Positions 15,068 to 24,311 of a stretch of DNA of 33,127 bases are shown here, one piece after another. The stretch spans positions 1 to 33,127 of the forward strand of contig JAJDBK010000036.1 in assembly GCA_029261405.1 (NCBI GenBank), read 5' to 3'. Under the pieces are notes generated by a model. It was not told the DNA's origin. It saw only the letters and a list, made by a program, of their open reading frames with translations, and made no database searches. Within the stretch, counting starts at the first letter, position 1. Each line of letters opens with the position of its first letter. The DNA comes from Nitrospinaceae bacterium. Its GTDB lineage: Bacteria > Nitrospinota_A > UBA7883 > JAJDBK01. The position numbers and the translations under genes were made by a program.

Positions 15068-17179
15068 ATGGTCGCTAAGAGGTCGATAAGGGCGACGATC
15101 TACGCCATTCTTGGCCTTATATTTCTTGTGGTGTTCATCTCCGGCGGAACAATCATCTTGTCGTTGCAGAAAGCGGACCCGGACGCGGATATTATCGACG
15201 CTTTGGGCAGACAGCGAATGTTGTCCCAGGCCATGGGTAAATCAATTCTCGGTTATGACGCCGACCGGAGGAAATTCAAGACCCTCAGGAACAAGGCCAT
15301 CTCTCTGGATCAGTATGTCACTCATATGCGGGCGGTTTACACCCAATACATCATCGGGGTTATCAAGAAGACCGATATAGACATATCGATGACCCCGAAA
15401 GATGATGCGCATCTGGCGCTCCCATACCCCGCCACGTTCACACGTCTGGTAAATAACCGGTTTGCAAAACAGGTGGCCGAGACAGGTGGGGATATCTCAG
15501 TCGATATTATCGCCACCAAACCGATCAATCCGGACAAGGGGCTCGTAACGGAAATTGACAGGAGAGCGACCGAATTTCTGTATGAAAATCGGGACGAGGT
15601 CTATTTTGAGCCATCCGAGGAGAATGGCCTGTTCTATCTTGTTTTCTATACCGTAGACCGCGCCACTGTCGAGGCGTGTGTGTCGTGCCACAACAGCTTT
15701 AATGCGGATGCGAACTACAAGATAGGTGATGTTCTCGGTTTCAGGAAATACAAGGTTCTGTTTAACGATGATATCTCCGCCGGGAAGGCCGAACTTGAGC
15801 CTAGCATCGACGAATACGAGGCGGCCAAAGCGATGTTCTCGCAGACACTTTCAGCAATGAAATACGGTGGAAAGTTCCCAACAGATATGCAACTTTCCAA
15901 ATACGCTGATGTCGATAAAATCGAAGACGAAACGATCCAGAAAAAGATTGATGAAGTTTCAGGCAAGTTCAAGCAGCTCACGGAAACCGCCACATCCCTG
16001 ACCTCAGCTGGTGAGAGCGCCTATACCGGAAAATTGCGCCGCAGGATTATCGCGCAGTCGAACGAACTGCGGAAACTGAGCAACGATGTCGTCCATCTTT
16101 TCACAAACCGGGCCAGAGGGAACCAGAGAAACATCGAAATCGCAGTCCATACCAGCGGTGTTTTTGTCCTGCTGATTATAATTGTGGCGGTTTACCTCTT
16201 CAACCGGGAGGTTATTGTGCCGATAAAATCCCTTACCGAGACCATCGGGTTCATCGACTCAAGCTCCGACCTTAACCAGAGGATAGAGATCAGGAGCCAT
16301 AACAACGAGATAGGCAAGGCGGGACTCGCCTTCAACAAAATGCTCGACAAGTTCCAGTCGATTATCGGAAACATGGCCGAGTCGGCCGAACATTTGGCGG
16401 TGGCCACTACCGAACTTTCAGCCACTACCCTCGAAAACGCGGGGCAGGCCAAAACCCAGCAGGGTATGGTCTCGGAAGTGGCGTTTACCGTAGAGCGGAT
16501 CAACAGCGCCATATCGGACATAGCCAAAAACGCCAACAGGGTAACCAAAACATCTCTGGAGACTAAAAGACAGGCGGCCGAAAGCGGTGAAGTGATTGAC
16601 CGGAGCGGTAAGGCGATAAGCGAACTATCGGATCAGTCCAAAAAGATCGGAGGCATCCTTGATGTTATCGAAGATATCGCCAAAAAGACCGATCTGCTGG
16701 CGATAAACGCCGCTATCGAAGCGGCCAACGCGGGACATCAGGGACACGGTTTCGCTGTTGTGGCCGACGAAGTAAGGAAACTTGCCGAGCGGACAACCCT
16801 GGCTACAAACGAGATCAGCGGTATTATCCAGAAGATTCAGGTCTATACCGATGACGTAGTTCAGTCGATGAAACTGTCGAGTGACGCAATGTCAAAGATC
16901 ATCGTCGATACCACCAAGGTTGATAAGATGGTCGAACAGATAGCGTCTTCGGCGGAGAATCAGGCCAATTTCGTAAATGCGGCGGTTGGCAGTGTCAGGA
17001 TAATCAAGGAATTAAGCGAAGGTTTTTCCAACGCTTCTGACCAGACACAGACGGTGGCGGAAAGCATAAGCAGTCAGTCCAACTATCTGCAGGACGTGGT
17101 CGATCAGTTCAATATCGGCAATAAACATCATGACCATACCGACGCTTTCGATAGCGCGTTTAACATGGATGACGATTGA
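15068..17179 (+). CDS. Methyl-accepting chemotaxis protein with a haem c-type (CxxCH) sensor region
   Basis: The 703-residue receptor has a transmembrane helix at about 11-33, a periplasmic sensor to about 359 and a second helix at about 360-379. HAMP follows (about 380-432), then the cytoplasmic signalling coiled coil with the hairpin tip at about 542-575 (LLAINAAIEAANAG, FAVVADEVRKLAERT). The sensor begins with a PilJ-like DALGRQRMLSQAMGK motif (44-58). It contains CVSCH at 204-208, the covalent haem signature, within a DUF3365/Tll0287-like context. Redox, oxygen or NO sensing is therefore likely. The tip reads GHQGHG instead of the usual GEQGRG. The gene has a G-rich ribosome-binding site (15054-15059). 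No cheW/cheA is adjacent. Confidence 0.93.
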   Translation: MVAKRSIRATIYAILGLIFLVVFISGGTIILSLQKADPDADIIDALGRQRMLSQAMGKSILGYDADRRKFKTLRNKAISLDQYVTHMRAVYTQYIIGVIKKTDIDISMTPKDDAHLALPYPATFTRLVNNRFAKQVAETGGDISVDIIATKPINPDKGLVTEIDRRATEFLYENRDEVYFEPSEENGLFYLVFYTVDRATVEACVSCHNSFNADANYKIGDVLGFRKYKVLFNDDISAGKAELEPSIDEYEAAKAMFSQTLSAMKYGGKFPTDMQLSKYADVDKIEDETIQKKIDEVSGKFKQLTETATSLTSAGESAYTGKLRRRIIAQSNELRKLSNDVVHLFTNRARGNQRNIEIAVHTSGVFVLLIIIVAVYLFNREVIVPIKSLTETIGFIDSSSDLNQRIEIRSHNNEIGKAGLAFNKMLDKFQSIIGNMAESAEHLAVATTELSATTLENAGQAKTQQGMVSEVAFTVERINSAISDIAKNANRVTKTSLETKRQAAESGEVIDRSGKAISELSDQSKKIGGILDVIEDIAKKTDLLAINAAIEAANAGHQGHGFAVVADEVRKLAERTTLATNEISGIIQKIQVYTDDVVQSMKLSSDAMSKIIVDTTKVDKMVEQIASSAENQANFVNAAVGSVRIIKELSEGFSNASDQTQTVAESISSQSNYLQDVVDQFNIGNKHHDHTDAFDSAFNMDDD

Positions 17180-17202
17180 TTATAAGTTTGTTGTATAATC
17201 GC

Positions 17203-17234
17203 CAGCGTCCCGAATCTTGAATAACGCTGTTTTT
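17203..17234 (+). terminator. Weak intrinsic terminator after the chemoreceptor gene
   Basis: CAGCGT (17203-17208) can pair with ACGCTG (17224-17229), followed directly by five T residues (17230-17234). The stem is short and the loop long (15 bases), so strength is doubtful. Confidence 0.4.
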
Positions 17235-17258
17235 CCCGATATTACCAAAGGATAAAGA

Positions 17259-18941
17259 ATGGAACTCAAAGTCGTCCTTAACATGGTTTTTCATGCGATA
17301 GGTGGACTAGGTATTTTTCTGCTCGGAATGAGATACCTCTCCGATGGCATTCAGTCGGTGGCGTCAGGACCGTTGCGGAGACTGATAAACGCCGTTACGA
17401 ACAACCGTTTCGTTGCGCTTTTCGTCGGTGTGATCTTTACCTGCATGGTGCAATCAAGCAGTATCACTACGGTAATGGTCGTGGGTCTCGTAAACAGCGG
17501 TGTCATGAATCTGGCCCAGGCCATCGGTGTGATAATGGGCGCCAACATCGGGACCACCATCACAGGATGGATACTTGTTATCAAAATCGGCAAGTACGGG
17601 CTTCCGATGCTAGGTATCGCGTGCCCTTTTTTCCTCTTCTCAAAGAACGAACGACTCAAGTTTATCGCCATGATAATCATGGGGATCGGCATGGTTTTCT
17701 TCGGTCTGGAACTGATGAAAAGCGGGTTCAAACCTATCCGCTCCATACCCGAATTTATCGAATGGTTCTCCTTTTTCCAGGCGGACACATATTTCGGTGT
17801 TCTGAAAGCCGCCGCAATCGGATGTTTCCTTACTTTTCTCGTACAATCCTCTTCGGCAACCCTTGCCATTACCATGGGGCTTGCGGCCACAGGGGTGATA
17901 GATTTTGAAACCGCCGCCGCCCTGGTATTGGGCGAGAACATTGGAACGACAATTACAGCGTTTTTGGCGTCATTGGGGGCAAAAACAAACGCCAAACGGG
18001 CCGCCTATGCCCATATTATCTTCAATGTGCTCGGCGTATTATGGATAACAGCCCTTTTCCCGATCTACCTGTCTTTGGTTAAAGCTTTCCTGGGATTGGA
18101 TCCGGGAGCGATGGTAATGGATGGGGGAGAGATGTCTTACCCCAATATCATCCTTGGCATCGCCACCGTACACTCAGGTTTTAACATCGCCAATACGATC
18201 ATCTTTATACCGTTCGTCAGGAAGATGGAGAAACTCCTGATGACCATCGTACCTGAAAAGTCAGTTGGCGAAAAACCACAGCTCACCAAGCTTGACGAGG
18301 TTCTTTTCGAAACGCCTGTTGTGGCCATTGAGAGTGTGCGTACAGAGATCATCGGCATGAGTGATATTGTTGACAAGATGATGATACAGCTCAAGGAAGC
18401 CACAGGGGGAGACTCTGTCAACAAGAAGCTGGAAAACAAGCTGTTTCACAGGGAGGAGGTTTTGGACAAGGTACAAAATGAGATATCGATATTCATTACC
18501 GGCCTGCTCGCCGAAGGTCTGCCCCACGAAATTACAAATGAAGCCAAACGCCAGTTCTACATGGCGGACGAATACGAGTCGATCAGCGATTACATCGTCA
18601 AGATACTGAAACTCCATCTCCGTTTGAGGGAGGCGAACCTGACCCTGCCGCCGGAAGACATGAAAGATATATTCGAGTTACACGATGAGGTGGCCGATTA
18701 TCTGGGCATGGTGGCGGGAGGTTATTCAGAGGGCGGGAAAGAGTTTCTATTCAAGGCAAACCCCCATTCTGACGCCGTCACACACCAGATTCGGAAGATC
18801 CGTACACAACACGTCAGCCGTCTGTCGATCGAACGGAAAGATCCTCTCATCTCCATGATCTATTCAGATATGCTCAACGGATACCGGAGGATAAAGGATC
18901 ATGCGCTCAACGTCGCCGAAACGTTGGCGGGTGAGAAATAG
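17259..18941 (+). CDS. Na/Pi-cotransporter family protein with PhoU-like C-terminus
   Basis: It is an inner-membrane protein of the NptA/YjbB type, coupling phosphate movement to Na+. The two inverted repeats carry the family QSSS motifs at residues 65-68 and 196-199. Each is followed by a GxNIGTT motif (94-100 and 225-231). About eight membrane segments occupy residues 10-330, and the C-terminal helical region (about 345-555) resembles PhoU. The 560-residue length is normal for this fusion. AAAGGA precedes the ATG. A perfect TATAAT (17194-17199) lies 60 bases upstream but lacks a good -35 box. No pst or pho gene adjoins it, and direction of transport cannot be inferred. Confidence 0.92.
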   Translation: MELKVVLNMVFHAIGGLGIFLLGMRYLSDGIQSVASGPLRRLINAVTNNRFVALFVGVIFTCMVQSSSITTVMVVGLVNSGVMNLAQAIGVIMGANIGTTITGWILVIKIGKYGLPMLGIACPFFLFSKNERLKFIAMIIMGIGMVFFGLELMKSGFKPIRSIPEFIEWFSFFQADTYFGVLKAAAIGCFLTFLVQSSSATLAITMGLAATGVIDFETAAALVLGENIGTTITAFLASLGAKTNAKRAAYAHIIFNVLGVLWITALFPIYLSLVKAFLGLDPGAMVMDGGEMSYPNIILGIATVHSGFNIANTIIFIPFVRKMEKLLMTIVPEKSVGEKPQLTKLDEVLFETPVVAIESVRTEIIGMSDIVDKMMIQLKEATGGDSVNKKLENKLFHREEVLDKVQNEISIFITGLLAEGLPHEITNEAKRQFYMADEYESISDYIVKILKLHLRLREANLTLPPEDMKDIFELHDEVADYLGMVAGGYSEGGKEFLFKANPHSDAVTHQIRKIRTQHVSRLSIERKDPLISMIYSDMLNGYRRIKDHALNVAETLAGEK

Positions 18942-18950
18942 CGGCGAAAA

Positions 18951-20894
18951 CTATCTGTTCCGGTTGACAGCTTCCTGTATGGCCCGTGAGACCTCGCTTA
19001 TCTCCACAGGTTTGTTCAGAATTGCTGATATGCCGGGGAGTTTCGATCCTGATGCGATAGAAGGATCGTAACCTGTGTAGAGCAGTACAGGAATGTCCGG
19101 CCTGATACTGATAATCTCACGCGAAAGGTCAATCCCGCTTAAACCGGGCATCATGTGGTCGGTCAAAACCAGATCGAAACTCTCCGGTTTATTTCTGAAT
19201 TCCTCCAGGGCTTTTTCGCTGTCGCAGAAAGCCTTGATATCGTAACCGAGGGTCTCAAGGGATTCTGTCATCATTTCGACTATCGGCTCTTCATCGTCCA
19301 CGAAGAGAATACGTTCGTTTCCCCGAAGCGGTATGAGCGCCTTTTCCTCTGTCGTAACCACTTCGTTTCTTATTATGGGCAGATATATGTGAAACGCGGT
19401 TCCTTTATGCAAACCGGTTACGCAACTGATGGCGCCACCATGATCCTTGATGATGCCGTAAACCACGGAAAGCCCCAGTCCGGTTCCTTCCCCCGGTTTT
19501 TTTGTAGTGAAAAAGGGATCGAAGATCTGTTGTTTTGCAGAGTCGTCCATCCCTGTTCCACTGTCGAAAACCGAAAGTTTTGCGCAAGGGAATTGAACAT
19601 CGTCAGCCAAGTCGTCTGTTTCATCTTCAGAAGCGCTGTAACAGGTCGAAAGGGCTACCCGCATGGTTCCCCCGTCTGGCATGGCGTGTATGGCGTTGAT
19701 GAGGAGATTCATTATCACCTGCCCCATCCTGGACGGGTCGGCGTTCACCACAAGTTCTGTTGTCCCGATCTTCTTTTCGACTACGACATTCCTGGGGATG
19801 GTCGATGAGATCATCCCAAGGGTTTCGTCTATGACCGATTCCAGGAGTATCGGTTTTTTATTACTGCGTGACTGACGACTGAAAGTCAGAACCTGGGTGA
19901 TGAGGTCGTGCCCCCTTTTCGTCGATTTGGCTATTATGTCGAGGTAATGCGCATCTTTACTTCCCGCCGCCGCATTGTCCTGGAGCAGGGCGGCGAATCC
20001 CAGGATATTTTGAAGGATGTTATTGAAATCGTGGCTTATACCCCCTGCGAGTCTCCCCAGGCTCACCAGCTTCTGATTCTGTTCGACTCGTTTGGCAATA
20101 TTGCGTCTCTCCTCCTCTGCCCGTTTCTGTTCTCTCAAGTCGGAGATTACCATCGCAATATAACGAGGAGCGCCGTTATCGTTGCGGATCAGGTAGATAT
20201 TCTCCAGCGCCGGAATTTTTGCGCCATCGACTGTAAGGAGGGTTGTTTCACCGGTCCACTGGCCTGTCAGCATAACGGTGGGCATAATTTTTTCTCTTAA
20301 CTTCTCCTGCGCATCCTCTGGATAATAGCTGTAGAATTTCTTCTTGTAGCTCTCCTCTGCGCTCTTTTCCCCAAGAAGTTGGTATAAACAAGGGTTCATG
20401 TAGACTACATCCCCCTCAAGGGTACCCATACCCATCCCCTGGCCGGAGCTTTCAGCGAATTGCCGGAATATTTTCAGTTGCTCGGCAGACTCTATCTTCT
20501 CGGTAATTTCGTGGGCTTTTTCGACAACGTGAACCACGTTTCCTTCTTCGTCGAAGATCGGGAAAGAGGTAAGCTCTACGTTGGTGATCGATCCGTCCTT
20601 CGCGATTCCGGTGTGGCAAACCCTGGACGGGCGTCCGGTCTGGAAAGTTTCGGCCACTGCGCAGTCGTAACACCTCTCCTCCCTTCGGTGTATCAATTTA
20701 TAACAAACTTCTCCTAAAACCTCATCCTCAGTCATTTTCAGGACCTTCAACAGGAATTGGTTGACCATCCTGATCCTGTACCCCTTGTCCAGGAGTATCA
20801 GGCCTTCATCTATGTTATGAAGGACAGTCTGGTAAATTTGCTCCGATTCACTTCCCGATCCGGTTTCTGGATTGCCGGAAGAAGAGGGGTTCAT
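18951..20894 (-). CDS. Soluble PAS-PAS hybrid histidine kinase with receiver domain
   Basis: The 647-residue protein has no membrane segment. Order: PAS 1 (about 20-133), PAS 2 (about 140-256), coiled linker, HisKA with His288 (GGISHDFNN), and an ATPase domain with Asn396, Asp444 (DSGTG) and GTGLGLS at 470-476. A C-terminal receiver has phospho-acceptor Asp579 (LTDHMMPG). PAS 1 carries Cys64, Cys75, Cys78 and Cys93, a cluster that could bind metal or sense redox state. Its ATG overlaps the stop of the upstream secreted-protein gene as ATGA (20891-20894) and has no good ribosome-binding site, so translation is probably coupled. It ends nine bases from the convergent Na/Pi gene. The downstream regulator is not in the window. 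Confidence 0.93.
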   Translation of the reverse strand: MNPSSSGNPETGSGSESEQIYQTVLHNIDEGLILLDKGYRIRMVNQFLLKVLKMTEDEVLGEVCYKLIHRREERCYDCAVAETFQTGRPSRVCHTGIAKDGSITNVELTSFPIFDEEGNVVHVVEKAHEITEKIESAEQLKIFRQFAESSGQGMGMGTLEGDVVYMNPCLYQLLGEKSAEESYKKKFYSYYPEDAQEKLREKIMPTVMLTGQWTGETTLLTVDGAKIPALENIYLIRNDNGAPRYIAMVISDLREQKRAEEERRNIAKRVEQNQKLVSLGRLAGGISHDFNNILQNILGFAALLQDNAAAGSKDAHYLDIIAKSTKRGHDLITQVLTFSRQSRSNKKPILLESVIDETLGMISSTIPRNVVVEKKIGTTELVVNADPSRMGQVIMNLLINAIHAMPDGGTMRVALSTCYSASEDETDDLADDVQFPCAKLSVFDSGTGMDDSAKQQIFDPFFTTKKPGEGTGLGLSVVYGIIKDHGGAISCVTGLHKGTAFHIYLPIIRNEVVTTEEKALIPLRGNERILFVDDEEPIVEMMTESLETLGYDIKAFCDSEKALEEFRNKPESFDLVLTDHMMPGLSGIDLSREIISIRPDIPVLLYTGYDPSIASGSKLPGISAILNKPVEISEVSRAIQEAVNRNR

Positions 20895-21457
20895 TTCACA
20901 AGTTTTTTTAGCTCGGCGAAGTTTATCTTTGTCATGTAAGTCTTCAACGTATCTTCGGAAACATCGTCGCTACCATCCACTGAAACCAACGCTTTCCCCT
21001 CAACCATCGCCTGATACGAGTTTTTTCTTCCATCGTAGATAGCCCTCATATCGCCTATCATCACAAGCCGGTTGTCCCCCCCCAGCATGGCGGGGTTGGA
21101 GAACATCATGCCCATGCTCTGCAACATCGGTGAGTTTGAGAGGATACTTATTCTTACATCCTTGTTCCCTTTCCTGAACCGTTTGCTGACACTCATTCCA
21201 ACCATGGCGACACCGCCCGATTTAGATCTCTCCATGGTCCATCCTTCAAGCGGAGCTGGGATAACCTTCATGATGGCGTCCCCGATTTTCTGGTTTAAAA
21301 AAACCTTGGCTGTGTCGAGCGCCGTCTGGGCGGCGGACATGTCTCCTGCCTGATACGCCTTCTGCGCGGCTCCAATCTGGTCGCTCACCTCATCGGCGAA
21401 AACAGGAGAAACGACAGCAAGAAAACCAACCATAAAGATAGTTAAACACTTTTTCAT
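20891..21457 (-). CDS. Small secreted protein of unknown function
   Basis: I do not recognise a named family. A Sec signal peptide (1-21, ending VFA) precedes a mature protein of 167 residues. It starts with a helical stretch with spaced alanines (about 28-58, AYQAGDMSAAQTALD). A central mixed region (about 70-165) contains EGWTMERS and the methionine-rich SPMLQSMGMMFSNPAML. A strong ribosome-binding site (AAGGGGAT) supports ATG 21457. It lies 12 bases after nadC and overlaps the hybrid kinase by four bases. The context suggests a periplasmic partner to the kinase, but that kinase has no membrane segment, so direct contact is unlikely. Confidence 0.75.
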   Translation of the reverse strand: MKKCLTIFMVGFLAVVSPVFADEVSDQIGAAQKAYQAGDMSAAQTALDTAKVFLNQKIGDAIMKVIPAPLEGWTMERSKSGGVAMVGMSVSKRFRKGNKDVRISILSNSPMLQSMGMMFSNPAMLGGDNRLVMIGDMRAIYDGRKNSYQAMVEGKALVSVDGSDDVSEDTLKTYMTKINFAELKKLVK

Positions 21458-21469
21458 ATTCCGATCCCC

Positions 21470-22360
21470 TTAAATAATGAGTAGTGACAGGTCCGCTGAT
21501 TGGGGCGAGTGTGTTAACGCGCCAACCGATATATAGTTTACCCCTGTCTTTGCGTAAGCCCTGATATTAGATAACTTGATACCGCCGGAGGCTTCAGTCT
21601 CCGCCCTTCCGCCGATAAGCGCCACCCCCTTTTTTATCTTTGCCGGGAGCATGTTGTCGAGCATGATTCTGTTAACCTTTGCGTCGAGCGCCTCTTCGAT
21701 CTGGTCGAGACTCTCCACTTCCACCTCCACGAACTTTCTTTCTCCGAGGTTATTGCGGACGTCTCTTACCGCCGATTCGATGGAACCGGCTATCCTGATA
21801 TGGTTCTCTTTTATAAGGACGGCTGAAGAGAGGTCCCTGCGATGGTTCTCTGCGCCACCACACCTGACCGCGTATTTCTCCAGGTCGCGGTAGAGCGGTG
21901 TTGTCTTCCGGGTATCGAGGATGACACATCCGGTCCCCTCTACCGCCGTACAGTATTTGCGCGTCAAGGTGGCTACACCAGATAACCGCTGGATAAAATT
22001 CAGGGCTACACGCTCTCCGGTGAGGATAGCCCTGACAGGTCCGCTCAGTTGGGCGACCACCGTTCCGGCCTTGACGAAGTCTCCCTCCTTGACCAGATTT
22101 TTTGAGTCTACTTTCGGATCGACTCTCCTGAAAACCGCCGCGAAGAGGTCCAGGCCGCATATAACCATATCCTCCTTGGCTACAAGATTTGCACGGCAAA
22201 GTTCGTTATCCGGGATTATCGAATCGGTGGTGATATCCCCTTCGGGCGCATCCTCCTTGAGGGCGTGATTGACGAGTTCTATATCGAGAGGAATGCGTCC
22301 TGGGAGTATTTTTCTCTTTTTCGTAGCGGGGACGCTTTCTTTTTTCTCTATCTTGGCCAT
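21470..22360 (-). CDS. nadC: Nicotinate-nucleotide pyrophosphorylase (carboxylating)
   Basis: It converts quinolinate and PRPP to nicotinate mononucleotide in de novo NAD synthesis. Core motifs are EDAPEGDITT (36-45), GERVALNFIQRLSG (115-128), DTRKTTP (149-155) and GGAENHR (168-174), all conserved active-site segments. The open frame runs back to 22579, but ATG 22360 has AAGGAACC just upstream and gives a 296-residue product. A lysine-rich leader of about 20 residues precedes the core, slightly longer than typical. The gene heads a minus-strand operon with the secreted protein and hybrid kinase. The 55-base gap to the divergent radical SAM gene must hold both promoters. Confidence 0.95.
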   Translation of the reverse strand: MAKIEKKESVPATKKRKILPGRIPLDIELVNHALKEDAPEGDITTDSIIPDNELCRANLVAKEDMVICGLDLFAAVFRRVDPKVDSKNLVKEGDFVKAGTVVAQLSGPVRAILTGERVALNFIQRLSGVATLTRKYCTAVEGTGCVILDTRKTTPLYRDLEKYAVRCGGAENHRRDLSSAVLIKENHIRIAGSIESAVRDVRNNLGERKFVEVEVESLDQIEEALDAKVNRIMLDNMLPAKIKKGVALIGGRAETEASGGIKLSNIRAYAKTGVNYISVGALTHSPQSADLSLLII

Positions 22361-22415
22361 AATGGTTCCTTGCGGTTTAAACTGTCGCTCAATTATAGAA
22401 CGGATAGCAGGTGAT

Positions 22416-23900
22416 ATGGCGAAAAGCGTAACCCTCTGTATCCCGCCCCAGGGATATTTTGCGGAACGGTGGAAAGATGGAGGGATGCCATCCCTCGGTG
22501 TGTTGTACATGGCGGCCGTTCTGGAGAAGGAGGGCATACCTGTAACGGTCCTTCCGGCGCATGTGAAAAAGATGACCATTGAGGATATCGTCGATTATGT
22601 AAAAACCGAACAGCCAGATGTTTTTGGCATAACCGTTACCACGGAAAACCGGCTGGAGAGCTTTGAACTGGCAAGGGCGATAAAGAGAAACCGCCCGGAA
22701 ACGGTGACCGTTTTGGGCGGTCCTCACTGCACGTCGACGGCTGTCGATACCATGTCGCATATACCTGAAGTCGATATGGTTGTGGCCGGTGAAGGGGAGA
22801 TCACGATTGTCGATCTCGTGAGAGCTATTGAGGCGGGCGGGGGACCCGGAGAACTTGCAAAGGTCGGAGGGCTTATATATCGGGACGACGGAAAAATCGT
22901 CTCCAACGAGGTGAGGGGCAAGATCCCCGACTTGAACCAACTCCCGCTCCCGGCGCGGCACCTGGAGGATATCTCTCTCTACAACTTCATGGTGGATGTT
23001 CCGGGAAAAGGCAGACTGCCCGCGTCGAATCTGATGACGAGCCGGGGCTGTCCTTTCGATTGTAACTTCTGCGCCACACCGACCAACTGGGGGCGAAAGG
23101 TACGCGGAGTTTCACCTGAGCGGGTGATAGAAGAGATCGAACTTTGCATCGACATGTACGGATCGAAAGTGATCTGGTTTTATGATGACACCTTAAACTA
23201 CAACCCGAAACGGCTTGAGACGATCTGCGACTCGATTATCGAGAGAAGGCTCGACATAAACTGGTTTTGCGAAGTGCGGGTCGACGCGTTGGCTCGTCCC
23301 CTCTTCGACAAGATGGTTACGGCCGGTCTTTTTCATTTCGGATTTGGGGTGGAATCCGCTAACGAGAGGATATGTCGTGACATTATTCATAAACAGGCGA
23401 CCTTGCAACAGGCTAAAGATGTAATCACCTGGTCGGAGGAGGCTGGCATAACCGCCAATCCGTTCTTCATCTTCTCCCACCCTACGGAGACATGGGAGGA
23501 GGCGCTGGAAACCCTCGATTTTGCCGAGTCGTTAAAAGGGCGAGCGCAATGCTCCATGGCGATACTCCATGTCTACCCCGCAACCCGACTCTGGAACAGG
23601 GCCCTTGAGGAGGGGAAAATACCTGAAGACTTTTCGTGGACCACCGAGGATGATCCGAGAATAGTTGAGCTTCCGGAAGCGCAGGGGCGGATACCACTCT
23701 ATATGGACAACCTTACTTGGTTCCAGATATCGACGATCATCTTTCGTTTTTCCCAGAGCGCCCTGAAAATATCGTTGTGGACGAAGATAAAAAAGGCGTT
23801 AAGCGGGATAACAAGCTGGCGGCGGTTTGTGCAATATTTTATTATGGGCCTCGCCTTTATAAAACTCAAGGCGCAGGCTGTTACAGATGAAAAGAGATAA
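22416..23900 (+). CDS. B12-binding-domain radical SAM protein
   Basis: The 494-residue enzyme begins with a cobalamin-binding-type Rossmann domain (about 1-145). It includes PSLGVLYMAAVLE near 25 and the GGPH motif near 101, but no DxHxxG loop is evident, so cobalamin may not be bound in the usual way. The radical SAM domain follows with Cys212, Cys216 and Cys219 (GCPFDCNFC) for the [4Fe-4S] cluster. A C-terminal region (about 420-494) is helical and partly hydrophobic. Relatives act in methylation or unusual C-C chemistry on lipids, natural products and tetrapyrroles; the substrate here is unknown. ATG 22416 is preferred over an in-frame start at 22269, which would lie inside nadC. Confidence 0.9.
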   Translation: MAKSVTLCIPPQGYFAERWKDGGMPSLGVLYMAAVLEKEGIPVTVLPAHVKKMTIEDIVDYVKTEQPDVFGITVTTENRLESFELARAIKRNRPETVTVLGGPHCTSTAVDTMSHIPEVDMVVAGEGEITIVDLVRAIEAGGGPGELAKVGGLIYRDDGKIVSNEVRGKIPDLNQLPLPARHLEDISLYNFMVDVPGKGRLPASNLMTSRGCPFDCNFCATPTNWGRKVRGVSPERVIEEIELCIDMYGSKVIWFYDDTLNYNPKRLETICDSIIERRLDINWFCEVRVDALARPLFDKMVTAGLFHFGFGVESANERICRDIIHKQATLQQAKDVITWSEEAGITANPFFIFSHPTETWEEALETLDFAESLKGRAQCSMAILHVYPATRLWNRALEEGKIPEDFSWTTEDDPRIVELPEAQGRIPLYMDNLTWFQISTIIFRFSQSALKISLWTKIKKALSGITSWRRFVQYFIMGLAFIKLKAQAVTDEKR

Positions 23901-23906
23901 TCCCTC

Positions 23907-24311
23907 TCATTTAACTCCGTTATAGTTTAAAAACCTGCCGAACTTTTTATCGATATTGGCGATATGAGTCGTGAGCCATTTCACAAGGAAAGCCAGCAGT
24001 TCAAGGTTCAGCACGCGGTCCCCCTTCTCAAAGGAATCCCACATCTCTGAGGCGCGGAGCAGAAGGGCGTTATGTTCCTTTTTATGTTCGTCAGTCCCAC
24101 GGTATTTGTGTTCGACCATCATTCTCTCTTCGGCCTTGAAGTGGTAATCGGCGTAGTCGATCAAATCAAGAAGGATTCCACCGACCTTCTCCCTGGCCGT
24201 TCCCTGCTTTATACCGTCATGAAGCTGATTGATAAACCCGACAAGCTCCTTGTGATCGTTGTCGAACTTCTCTACGCCAATACTGTATGTGTCATTCCAT
24301 TCCATGTACAT
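23907..24311 (-). CDS. Bacteriohemerythrin
   Basis: A stand-alone hemerythrin domain of 134 residues that binds O2 at a di-iron site. All seven ligands are present: His20, His57, Glu61, His76, His80, His116 and Asp121. Family roles include oxygen delivery and sensing in microaerobic, motile bacteria. A GGGAG ribosome-binding site precedes ATG 24311. A perfect TATAAT (24365-24360) lies upstream without a clear -35. It converges on the radical SAM gene with a six-base gap and diverges from the GT39-like gene. Confidence 0.95.
   Translation of the reverse strand: MYMEWNDTYSIGVEKFDNDHKELVGFINQLHDGIKQGTAREKVGGILLDLIDYADYHFKAEERMMVEHKYRGTDEHKKEHNALLLRASEMWDSFEKGDRVLNLELLAFLVKWLTTHIANIDKKFGRFLNYNGVK

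Noticed and set aside
22361-22579. N-terminal extension of nadC by 73 residues
   Set aside because: It overlaps the divergent radical SAM gene and precedes a well-placed ribosome-binding site at the shorter start.
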